Virus record (IMG/VR): IMGVR_UViG_3300042465_003568
Coordinates: 27,161 to 91,160 of that record
Origin: a virus
Reading direction: 5' to 3' (one strand)
Length of the DNA stretch: 64,000 nucleotides
Shown: positions 30,044-36,639 of the stretch, in pieces
Layout: the number at the start of each line of letters is the position of its first letter
Position numbering within the stretch: the stretch's first letter is position 1
The notes under the pieces: generated by a model
Told to the model about the DNA's origin: nothing
Databases searched by the model: none
Seen by the model: the letters and a program-made list of their open reading frames with translations, nothing else
Position numbers and translations under genes: made by a program

Positions 30044-31087
30044 TTATTTTAATTTGCGAGCGAAGTCATAATATTTGTCATGACCCCACGTTTGTTTAAG
30101 AATTGTGTTATTGCTCATCCTACGACCGTTGTTTTTTATAATGTGATCGTCTGATTGATATTCTTGAAAATAGCGTACTACGTCACATGCTCTGCTATCT
30201 TCACAATCAATAGGATTTAAGTTATATCTATTAGATAAGAATTGAAGTACTTCGTTAATGTATTCAAACTCTTTTACTTTAGGACTAACTTTAGGAAATA
30301 TAGCTTTAATACAACGAACCGCGTTAGTGCCTGCATAAACCCAGCCTTTAGGATTAACATACTGTGGAAAATACTCTGCTAGATCTGCTGCAAATGCTGT
30401 TACAACAAAGTTTTGTCTTTTGAATCCTATATTATTTAAGTACTCATTACCTAAGTCTGTTACTTGGTAGATGTCAAGCTTCTTTTTAGTAACTGCATCA
30501 TAAAGATGTCTAACTAAACCTTCTGCATGTTCAAGAATAAAACGTCTCAAGTGACCTCTTGTTTCTCCTTCAAAAGTAAATTGAGGAAGTAAGTACCCTT
30601 TGTTGTCTGTAAATGGCGTGATCCTATTATAAAGGTCCTGCTTCCATTCTGGCCATGTGTAATGTTCTTTCAATATAGAATCCACAATCCAGAAATTACC
30701 GAAGCCATGCGTACCCAGGATGTCCTTGATATGATCTGTCTTATATCTAGGCACATAATTGATACCAGAACCACAGAGTCTGAATAAGTAAAATAACATG
30801 AACCAATCGAAGTCATCTTTAATGTTATGATGTGTAAAGTGATTACCCATTCCTCTTAAGTCTTTCTCTTTATACCATACAGCTTCAGTGAATGCACAGA
30901 ATGCAGCAAATCTACGGTGCGCCGTATCATAAATAGGCACATGATAAATCAAGTCGTCATTTACATCTTTGTATAGGTCTCCATCATAAGGAAGCTTTAG
31001 GCTTCCATGCTGTTGCATTAAGAGGCTACGTTTATCGTATTCATCTAAGGCCTCAAGTAACTTTTCATTAATTATAAATTTCTGCAT
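30044..31087 (-). CDS. Putative amino acid:DNA transferase-like (hypermodification) protein
   Basis: 347 residues. A helical core contains HRRFAAFCAFTEAVW (57-71), DWFMLFYLFRLCGSGINY (94-111), HGFGNFW (127-133), QNFVVTAFAADLAEYFPQY and GTNAVRCIKAIF. The F-R-x-x-GSG-I-N-Y and HGFGN blocks recall, from memory, the helical glycosylase-like proteins in thymine hypermodification systems of phages ViI and M6 (amino acid:DNA transferases). I could not align them here. If right, it would attach an amine or amino acid to a hydroxymethylated base in DNA. Stop and start are separated from the next gene by one base. Confidence 0.45.
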   Translation of the reverse strand: MQKFIINEKLLEALDEYDKRSLLMQQHGSLKLPYDGDLYKDVNDDLIYHVPIYDTAHRRFAAFCAFTEAVWYKEKDLRGMGNHFTHHNIKDDFDWFMLFYLFRLCGSGINYVPRYKTDHIKDILGTHGFGNFWIVDSILKEHYTWPEWKQDLYNRITPFTDNKGYLLPQFTFEGETRGHLRRFILEHAEGLVRHLYDAVTKKKLDIYQVTDLGNEYLNNIGFKRQNFVVTAFAADLAEYFPQYVNPKGWVYAGTNAVRCIKAIFPKVSPKVKEFEYINEVLQFLSNRYNLNPIDCEDSRACDVVRYFQEYQSDDHIIKNNGRRMSNNTILKQTWGHDKYYDFARKLK

Positions 31088-31088
31088 A

Positions 31089-32024
31089 TTATTTTATAAA
31101 TTCGTTTGCGAACATATAGTATTTAGGTTTCAAATGCACTGACTGTTTAGGCTCCATATACTCAAACATCTTCATGCCATCTTCATCAATCCATTCGTCT
31201 GGCCATTGAATTGTTTTAAGGCCTGAGTTATTCATTATCCTATTTGCCGCGTCTCTTAAATCCATTCTTTCTTGTCTAGTACCAAAGTATGGTTGTTTGA
31301 GATATAAACCTGTACCTGGTAATTTACGACTTTCGTGCTCAATAGGTAATAAATTAACTAGAGTTGCATTATTTAATTTCTTAGCAAACTCTATATATCT
31401 TCTAAATAGATCTCCTACTGCTGCTCTTGGATTTTCTTGTCTCATTAAGTGAAAGCGAAGATCAATATTACCAAAGTATAAAATGACTTCGTCATACTTT
31501 TCATTCCAAACATCAACTAAAGAGTCTGCGTCTTTTAAGAAGCCGAATAGAGTTTTACCGTCGGTTCTATCAAGACCAAAACCAGGCTTCCAAACACTAA
31601 GTGAGTGAGAGTCACCTCTTACTAGCTTTCTAGTATCTTCTCCATATAGTCTAGCATATGGTATAGTATTGATAGCCGAGAATTGATGATCAACCCCAAA
31701 CCTCTTATTGAAAACATTCATATCAATAGGAGTGTTGACTGCTATAGGAAGCCCAGTATATTTTGCCATGGCTTCTAGCTTTTCTTTGTGTTCAGGTTGA
31801 GGCCCTCCAATAAAGTTAAAGATGTTCTCTTGATAGTTGACTCCTTCTAAAATATAGAGTCTTTCATATTCATTCCAAGTAGAAGGTTCAGGATTAACAG
31901 TCAATCCTTCAGGATGATAACTTCTTAGTATACTTAACATAACGTGGTAGTAGCCTCCACCATGGTGAGAAGTAGAGTTACCAACATTGTTGAGCATTCC
32001 TATAACAGCTGCTTTCATAACCAT
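31089..32024 (-). CDS. SGNH/GDSL-like hydrolase of a phage clade
   Basis: 311 residues. Gly137-Asp138-Ser139-His140 is the GDS(H)S block I; DEVILYFGNIDLRFHLM holds the block III Asn, and QSVHLKP near the end gives the block V His. There is no signal peptide, so the protein is cytoplasmic. The second in-frame ATG (codon 3) is an alternative start. One base separates it from the putative DNA transferase gene. Known SGNH enzymes are esterases or acyltransferases; in this context it could act on a modified nucleotide or on the phage glycan. Substrate is unknown. Confidence 0.6.
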   Translation of the reverse strand: MVMKAAVIGMLNNVGNSTSHHGGGYYHVMLSILRSYHPEGLTVNPEPSTWNEYERLYILEGVNYQENIFNFIGGPQPEHKEKLEAMAKYTGLPIAVNTPIDMNVFNKRFGVDHQFSAINTIPYARLYGEDTRKLVRGDSHSLSVWKPGFGLDRTDGKTLFGFLKDADSLVDVWNEKYDEVILYFGNIDLRFHLMRQENPRAAVGDLFRRYIEFAKKLNNATLVNLLPIEHESRKLPGTGLYLKQPYFGTRQERMDLRDAANRIMNNSGLKTIQWPDEWIDEDGMKMFEYMEPKQSVHLKPKYYMFANEFIK

Positions 32025-32083
32025 ATTTTCTATAAATTTAAGCTATTCTATAGGATCTAGGAAATCTATCTAGCAAGTAGAAT

Positions 32084-32106
32084 AAAAAAGCCCTCCGAAG
32101 AGGGCT
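32084..32106 (-). terminator. Rho-independent terminator (AGCCCTC-CGAA-GAGGGCT type)
   Basis: Seven-pair GC-rich stem with a TTCG loop on the minus strand, followed by a T-run. It ends the small 75-residue gene transcript. The stem-loop is identical to two others in the window. Confidence 0.92.
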
Positions 32107-32116
32107 ATTTTACTTT

Positions 32117-32344
32117 TTATTTTGAGTGTTTAGCTGCCAAAACTAAATCTTCTATTGCATTTATTAATTTAGCGTTAGATTCTAATTTTACGCCAGATTT
32201 TCTCAATTCTTTTTCTAATTTTTCACCAGCATCTACTACAGCATCTGGTAAAAAATTTAGAATCCTAGAAAGAACATTTATTTGTTTATCATCTATGCCA
32301 GCTCTTTTACGTAGTACTTCTATTTCTAATAATTCTTTTTTCAT
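32117..32344 (-). CDS. Small helical protein of unknown function
   Basis: 75 residues, all helical and charged. The start (KKELLEIEVLRKRAGI) loosely resembles the N-terminus of the neighbouring 257-residue protein (KRLQQLAGIL), a short R/K-L-x-x-x-AGI motif seen at the N-terminus of several phage proteins. It is a single-gene transcription unit with its own terminator and an ATATTTATT element four bases upstream of ATG. Its function is unknown. Confidence 0.6.
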   Translation of the reverse strand: MKKELLEIEVLRKRAGIDDKQINVLSRILNFLPDAVVDAGEKLEKELRKSGVKLESNAKLINAIEDLVLAAKHSK

Positions 32345-32347
32345 ATG

Positions 32348-32356
32348 AATAAATAT
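32348..32356 (-). promoter_or_regulatory. ATATTTATT element between terminator and start codon
   Basis: It lies directly after the T-run of the upstream terminator and ends three bases before the ATG of the 75-residue gene, so any transcript beginning here would be almost leaderless. Confidence 0.45.
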
Positions 32357-32358
32357 TA

Positions 32359-32380
32359 TAAAAACCCCACTTTAGTGGGG
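32359..32380 (-). terminator. Rho-independent terminator
   Basis: Hairpin CCCCAC-TAAA-GTGGGG on the minus strand followed by five or more T. It ends the transcript of the 257-residue gene. Confidence 0.92.
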
Positions 32381-32406
32381 CTTTATTTTGAAATTTTTAT
32401 TTAGGA

Positions 32407-33180
32407 TTAATAGTATTTTATACCTAATTTACGTAATTCTTCACCAGCATTCTCATCATCACCAGCAAATGCAACACGTAAATAATTTTTTCCGTTACTT
32501 GCACTTACTCTAAATTTGGCATCTATACCCCTTTTTTGTAATCTTTTAATTACTTTGTCTTTTAATTTATCGTCAATTTTACTTTTTATTTCTATATCAA
32601 CACCTTGATCCCAATCATTAGCATCAGAAGATCCTGGACTATACGAAGGTGTGCCTTGATATCCTTCATTTTGTGTATCTATTTTTTCAAAAGATATACC
32701 TTCTTCAAATTGCGGATATGCTAAAGTACCAATTTTTTGTGTCATATTTGGATCTTTATAGCATTGAATCCACCAGCCAGGAATTTTATTTGGCTTAATG
32801 TCTCCTTCGAATCCATGACTTCCTTTCATTACTATATCCTTAACAATTTTTCCAAAAACTTGTTTATTTACAGATTTAGCATAAACTTTAACTGAGTCTC
32901 CTACTTTTACAGTTGGACCAGTAGACTCTACTTTATTAAACCAATCTTCAGCATCTTTAAGATACTCTTGATGATCTTCGTAATCTCCTGACACATCTAT
33001 ATCACCCCAATCATCTTGTTTTTCATATTCGTCTTCAAAATCAGCTAAAACAGATTCTTTACTATATCCTGGATTTAGTTTTTCCATTTTTGATAGGAAT
33101 GTCTCTTCATTTAATTGACTTTCTTTCAATATGCCAGCTAATTGCTGCAATCTTTTACTTTCGTTTAGTTGCTGTTTCAT
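32407..33180 (-). CDS. Acidic phage protein of unknown function
   Basis: 257 residues. The N-terminal helix ESKRLQQLAGILKESQLNEE is a motif shared by several proteins of large T4-related phages. An acidic stretch follows (ADFEDEYEKQDDWGDIDVSGDYED), then an SH3-like middle domain (VKVGDSVKVYAKSVNKQVFGKIV). The C-terminal alpha/beta segment KLKDKVIKRLQKRGIDAKFRV looks like a ferredoxin-like fold. It is a single-gene unit between terminators. It could be a virion-associated or nucleoid protein; this is not established. Confidence 0.6.
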   Translation of the reverse strand: MKQQLNESKRLQQLAGILKESQLNEETFLSKMEKLNPGYSKESVLADFEDEYEKQDDWGDIDVSGDYEDHQEYLKDAEDWFNKVESTGPTVKVGDSVKVYAKSVNKQVFGKIVKDIVMKGSHGFEGDIKPNKIPGWWIQCYKDPNMTQKIGTLAYPQFEEGISFEKIDTQNEGYQGTPSYSPGSSDANDWDQGVDIEIKSKIDDKLKDKVIKRLQKRGIDAKFRVSASNGKNYLRVAFAGDDENAGEELRKLGIKYY

Positions 33181-33183
33181 GCT

Positions 33184-33193
33184 AATAAATATA
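33184..33193 (-). promoter_or_regulatory. TATATTTATT element between terminator and start codon
   Basis: It follows the GroEL-operon terminator T-run by two bases and ends three bases before the ATG of the 257-residue gene. Confidence 0.45.
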
Positions 33194-33194
33194 G

Positions 33195-33218
33195 TAAAAA
33201 AGCCCTCCGAAGAGGGCT
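33195..33218 (-). terminator. Rho-independent terminator of the chaperonin operon
   Basis: The same AGCCCTC/GAGGGCT seven-pair stem and TTCG loop as at 32.1 and 41.5 kb, with a T-run on the minus strand, placed ten bases after the groEL stop. Confidence 0.92.
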
Positions 33219-33227
33219 CTTTATTTT

Positions 33228-34844
33228 TTACATTCCCATACCCATCATAGGGTCGGCTTTTTCATCTTTGTCTTTTTTTTCAAATACAACTGATTCTGTA
33301 GTTAGAATTGTTCCGGCAACGGATGCAGCATTCTTGAGGGCGGTAATAACCACCTTTGCTGGATCAATGATACCTGCTTCAAGAGCATTCACTATTTTGT
33401 GACTCTTTGCATCGTATACTTGGCCTTCGCCTGGGATATTCTCGAACCAGTTTTCTACTCCGGCATTACTCAAGATCTTCTTGAATGGTGATTGAAGTGC
33501 GGTTCTTACAATGTCTCTAGCAATAGCAACATTTGAATTGCTCTCTGCTCTATGGTTTAATGATACTCTGTAAAGAGTTGCACCACCACCTGGAACAATG
33601 CCGTCTGCAAGTGCAGCTTTAGTTGCGAACAAGGCGTCTTCTACACGATCTTTCTTTTCTTTGATCTCAATATCACTATTTCCACCAACAGAAATGATCG
33701 CAACACCACCGACTAGTTTACCTAATCTCTCTTGTAGCTTTTCTCTCTCATAGAAAGAGGTTGCCTTTTCTATTTGCTCTTTAATTTCTATCGCTCTATT
33801 AGCCAAAGCTGTTTCATCACCTTTACCATCAATGATAGTAGTCTCTTCTTTAGAAACCGTGATAAGTCTAGTTGATCCAAGATACTGAGCTAGTTGTTGC
33901 GTAGATAGTTTATCAAGCTTTAAACCTTTGTCTTTAGAGATAACTTGGCCGCCGGTCAAGATAGCAATGTCTTCAAGGATCAAAGTCTTACGCTCACCAA
34001 AGTCTGGTGCTTTAACTGCGCAAACTTGTACGATGCCACGCATCTTATTAACAATGAGTGTAGCAAGTGCTTCATCTCCAATGTCTTCAGCGATGATCAA
34101 CAAAGGTCTATTCTCAGAGTTAGCTTTAGTTAGTACTTGTAGTAGCTCTTGAGCTGTAGAAATACGACCATCATAAAGTAGTACATAAGGATTGTCAAGC
34201 ACGGCTTGCATCGTTGTGTTATTAGTCACAAAATAAGGTGACTTATAACCACGATCAAACTGCATACCTTCTACGATCTCGAGTGTTGTTTCACCAGACT
34301 TAGACTCTTCAATAGTAACCACACCTTCACGACCTACTTTATCAATAGCTTCGCTGATAAGGTTACCTACTTCTGAATCGTTATTACCTGATATAGTTGC
34401 AACTTGTTTGATTTGCTCTTCTGAAGATATTTCGATTGCCATATCTTTTATTTCTTGCACGATTTCATTTACAATCTTATCGATCTCATTCTTGATCTCT
34501 ACTGCATTAGATCCTTGACGAATCTCTTTCAAGCCTGCTTTAACAAGCTCTGTAGCGATCAATGTAGATGTTGTTGTACCATCACCTGCTTCATTTGCAC
34601 TTTTAATACTAACTTGTTTAACTAGCTGCGCTCCAAGGTCTTCGATATCATCTTCTAACTTGTGGAATGCTTTTGCAACTGTTACTCCGTCCTTAGTAAC
34701 TTTAACTTCACCAGATTGTTCTCTGATTAAAACAGTTCTACCACCTGGACCTAATGTAGATGTAACTGACGCATTTAGCTTTTCTATGCCTGACAGAAGC
34801 TTTTCTTTAAGCTCTGTTCCGAAAACATTTTTTGTTGTACTCAT
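33228..34844 (-). CDS. groEL: Chaperonin GroEL (60 kDa)
   Basis: 538 residues, the full bacterial length. It has the nucleotide-binding motifs TLGPGGRTVLI and GDGTTTSTLIA, the intermediate domain, an apical domain with RGYKSPYF, and the C-terminal GGATLYR region. The protein ends in a Gly-Met tail (MMGMGM) like cellular GroEL. It is therefore a complete chaperonin, not a relic. It lies 11 bases after groES and forms a folding operon with the Hsp20 gene. It may fold phage capsid or tail proteins in an AT-rich host under stress. Confidence 0.97.
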   Translation of the reverse strand: MSTTKNVFGTELKEKLLSGIEKLNASVTSTLGPGGRTVLIREQSGEVKVTKDGVTVAKAFHKLEDDIEDLGAQLVKQVSIKSANEAGDGTTTSTLIATELVKAGLKEIRQGSNAVEIKNEIDKIVNEIVQEIKDMAIEISSEEQIKQVATISGNNDSEVGNLISEAIDKVGREGVVTIEESKSGETTLEIVEGMQFDRGYKSPYFVTNNTTMQAVLDNPYVLLYDGRISTAQELLQVLTKANSENRPLLIIAEDIGDEALATLIVNKMRGIVQVCAVKAPDFGERKTLILEDIAILTGGQVISKDKGLKLDKLSTQQLAQYLGSTRLITVSKEETTIIDGKGDETALANRAIEIKEQIEKATSFYEREKLQERLGKLVGGVAIISVGGNSDIEIKEKKDRVEDALFATKAALADGIVPGGGATLYRVSLNHRAESNSNVAIARDIVRTALQSPFKKILSNAGVENWFENIPGEGQVYDAKSHKIVNALEAGIIDPAKVVITALKNAASVAGTILTTESVVFEKKDKDEKADPMMGMGM

Positions 34845-34855
34845 AATGATTTTGT

Positions 34856-35149
34856 TTATTCGATAACTGCAAATATATCTGATTCTTTACAAATGAAATA
34901 GTCTTGTCCATCAAGTACTACTCTTTGTGATCCTAGTTTAGGAATCAACACGACATCTCCAACTTGTAGAGTTGAAATAACTAGCTTGTCTGTGTTATAG
35001 TTGTAGACATCAGATGTTCCAACTACTTCTCCCATTTCAGGTCTTTCTTTACCAAGGTCTGGAATAATTATATTACCAAACGTTTCTTCTTCTGTTTCTA
35101 TAGGCTTCAATAATATAAAGCCATTTAGAGGGGTTATTTTTTTATCCAT
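34856..35149 (-). CDS. groES: Co-chaperonin GroES
   Basis: 97 residues. It starts ITPLNGFILLKPIETEEETFGNIIIPD, which contains the mobile loop (FGNIIIP) that binds GroEL, followed by EMGEVVG and GDVVLIPKLGSQRVVLDGQDYFICKESDIFAVIE, the GroES barrel. It partners the GroEL encoded 11 bases downstream. Confidence 0.93.
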   Translation of the reverse strand: MDKKITPLNGFILLKPIETEEETFGNIIIPDLGKERPEMGEVVGTSDVYNYNTDKLVISTLQVGDVVLIPKLGSQRVVLDGQDYFICKESDIFAVIE

Positions 35150-35153
35150 AATG

Positions 35154-35348
35154 TTAATTTACAATTTCTAATTCATTTATTTTAACACAAAAATAGAGTA
35201 GGCCATCTTTTTTGAAGACACCTTCTACTCCATACCAAATTTTAAAGTCGTCTAGGTTTTTGCCGTTTACGAACTCTTCTCTTAGGATTTTTTTGACTTC
35301 AAATAAGTCACCATTGATGTCAATAAAATTTCTGTGCAGTTGAAACAT
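35154..35348 (-). CDS. Small protein in the chaperone operon
   Basis: 64 residues: MFQLHRNFIDINGDLFEVKKILREEF with a beta-strand-rich end LLYFCVKINELEIVN. No family is recognised. It lies four bases upstream of groES and downstream of hsp20, so it is probably cotranscribed with the chaperones. Its leader contains one arm of the 15-base inverted repeat that surrounds hsp20. Confidence 0.55.
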   Translation of the reverse strand: MFQLHRNFIDINGDLFEVKKILREEFVNGKNLDDFKIWYGVEGVFKKDGLLYFCVKINELEIVN

Positions 35349-35357
35349 AACTAAGGT

Positions 35358-35372
35358 TGTGAGTAGGCCTTT
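35358..35372 (-). repeat. Right arm (in transcription) of a 15-base inverted repeat around hsp20
   Basis: TGTGAGTAGGCCTTT on the plus strand, the exact reverse complement of the copy on the far side of the hsp20 gene. It lies ten bases before the start codon of the 64-residue gene, followed on the plus strand by a run of T. Confidence 0.8.
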
Positions 35373-35376
35373 TTTT

Positions 35377-35784
35377 TTACTTAATTTTTATTTGCTTTAC
35401 AGCCGTACCTTCTGCTGTAGGAACTGTTATAATTAGCAGTCCTCTATCTAAGGAAGCTTCTAGTTTGTTTAGATCAAACTTAGTTGAAATTTTCCAAGTA
35501 AGATTAAAAGATGATCTCTTAATACCTCTGTATATTGGAGACTCTTCAGGCTTATTTGGTTTCTCGTATGTAATTCGTAATTGATCACCGTCGACAATGA
35601 TATCTATATCGTTCTTGTCTAGGCCTACTGCGGCTACTTCAAATCGAATGCCGTCTTCTGTTTCAAAAATGTCTACTGGATGTGATATCTTCTGCGTAAT
35701 TGCAGAAAAGTGTGGTGCTGATTCAAAGAGATCTTTCCAGAGCAAGTCAAATGGATCGAGCTCGAATGGTCTTAATATTCCCAT
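35377..35784 (-). CDS. Small heat-shock protein Hsp20 (alpha-crystallin)
   Basis: 135 residues. An N-terminal PFELDPFDLLWKDLF helix is followed by the alpha-crystallin domain from about residue 45 (HPVDIFETEDGIRFEVAAVGLDKNDIDI) with LEASLDRGLLIITVP, the conserved A-x-x-x-n-G-v-L motif, and a C-terminal IKIK tail. It holds unfolding proteins in a refoldable state. The 5' leader contains a stem-loop with GTAA loop (GTTC-A-CC-GTAA-GG-GAAC) that could be temperature-sensitive. Confidence 0.92.
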   Translation of the reverse strand: MGILRPFELDPFDLLWKDLFESAPHFSAITQKISHPVDIFETEDGIRFEVAAVGLDKNDIDIIVDGDQLRITYEKPNKPEESPIYRGIKRSSFNLTWKISTKFDLNKLEASLDRGLLIITVPTAEGTAVKQIKIK

Positions 35785-35842
35785 ATTGTTTTGTTTTGTG
35801 TTCCCTTACGGTGAACGGTTTATAAATGTTTATTTCATAACT

Positions 35843-35857
35843 AAAGGCCTACTCACA
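35843..35857 (-). repeat. Left arm (in transcription) of a 15-base inverted repeat around hsp20
   Basis: AAAGGCCTACTCACA on the plus strand, perfectly complementary to the copy 470 bases away. Both copies follow a CATAACTAA sequence. It lies about 60 bases upstream of the hsp20 start codon. Confidence 0.8.
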
Positions 35858-35909
35858 GTACCTTTTATATAAATATATACAATTATTGAAGAGAGATAAA
35901 ATTAATCTT

Positions 35910-36512
35910 TTAAGTAGCATAAGACCACTTATAACCTCCGGTTTGGTTTCTAATACCTTTACATACTTTGCTAATATGCTGATGAATTACTCCTAGAGAT
36001 CTTTCGGCCTCTATTATAGAATCCCACCTTTTTATAAACTCACCGTCTAATGTATATTGATTAACTTTAACTGCGGATGAACTAAGTGATCCTAAATGCT
36101 TGCCTTTTTGTACTTCTTTCATTTTATTAATAGTCTGTTCACTAAAAGGTTTATTATATCTAGGATTACCTGATCCCGTCATTCTTTTACTATGATCAGG
36201 CTTTTTTATGCCTTTTAAATGGCCCTTATCTGTTCCACCATCTCCTATCTCTTTTTTCATATTTGCCCATTTATTACTTTTAGCGACATTAAAAAGATCT
36301 GAGTATATTCTACATATTAACTCTAAGTTTTGCCTGTCTATTGTTTTATGCAATATGTATGTTTTAATTTGATCTGAGCTTATGTTATTCTCTATCAGAT
36401 GCTGTTTCCATTCTTTACCTGATCCTTTGTACTTAAAAGGATCTTGCTCAGTTTTACCTAAATATAATAGTCCTAATGGACTTTGTTTAACATATATGTA
36501 TATTAATTTCAT
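35910..36512 (-). CDS. GIY-YIG-type endonuclease with NUMOD domains (homing endonuclease-like)
   Basis: 200 residues from the ATG giving MKLIYIYVKQSPLG; the longer frame reads through the structured leader. The N-terminus LIYIYVKQ and LLYLGKT is a variant GIY-YIG core with KYKGSGKEW. The middle has NUMOD3-type repeats (GHLKGIKKPDHSKRM, GNPRYNKPFSEQTINKM), and the C-terminus is a NUMOD1/helix-turn-helix (VNQYTLDGEFIKRWDS). These domains mark free-standing homing endonucleases of phages (Seg/I-Tev type). It lies beside the DNA polymerase gene, a common target site. Confidence 0.8.
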   Translation of the reverse strand: MKLIYIYVKQSPLGLLYLGKTEQDPFKYKGSGKEWKQHLIENNISSDQIKTYILHKTIDRQNLELICRIYSDLFNVAKSNKWANMKKEIGDGGTDKGHLKGIKKPDHSKRMTGSGNPRYNKPFSEQTINKMKEVQKGKHLGSLSSSAVKVNQYTLDGEFIKRWDSIIEAERSLGVIHQHISKVCKGIRNQTGGYKWSYAT

Positions 36513-36522
36513 AAAATAAAAA

Positions 36523-36618
36523 TGGACCCAGAGGAAGTAAAGGTCCCGGAATGACCGATACTCCATGAGTCCAATAAGTTATTATAGATAGCTGATTCCG
36601 GCAACTTTCTATCTATAA
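36523..36618 (-). ncRNA. Structured RNA with kissing loop between polymerase and endonuclease genes
   Basis: Four elements are exact. A ten-pair stem TTATAGATAG/CTATCTATAA (36582-36591 with 36609-36618) encloses a 17-base loop. A second hairpin GGTC/GACC (36542-36545 with 36553-36556) has the seven-base loop ATTCCGG on the transcript. That loop is fully complementary to CCGGAAT in the first loop (36595-36601). An outer stem TGGAC/GTCCA (36523-36527 with 36569-36573) closes the domain. It lies between polA and the endonuclease start. It could be a cis-regulator, an intron remnant or an independent RNA. Confidence 0.6.
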
Positions 36619-36639
36619 TAAATATTACGCATTTATTAA

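Noticed and set aside
35375-35400. Terminator after hsp20
   Set aside because: There is a long plus-strand T-run next to the inverted-repeat arm but no local hairpin on the coding strand, so it is not called a terminator.
36523-36618. Group I intron in the polymerase gene
   Set aside because: The polymerase frame is complete with a normal C-terminus, and no P/Q/R/S core elements were recognised; the structured RNA lies after the stop codon.
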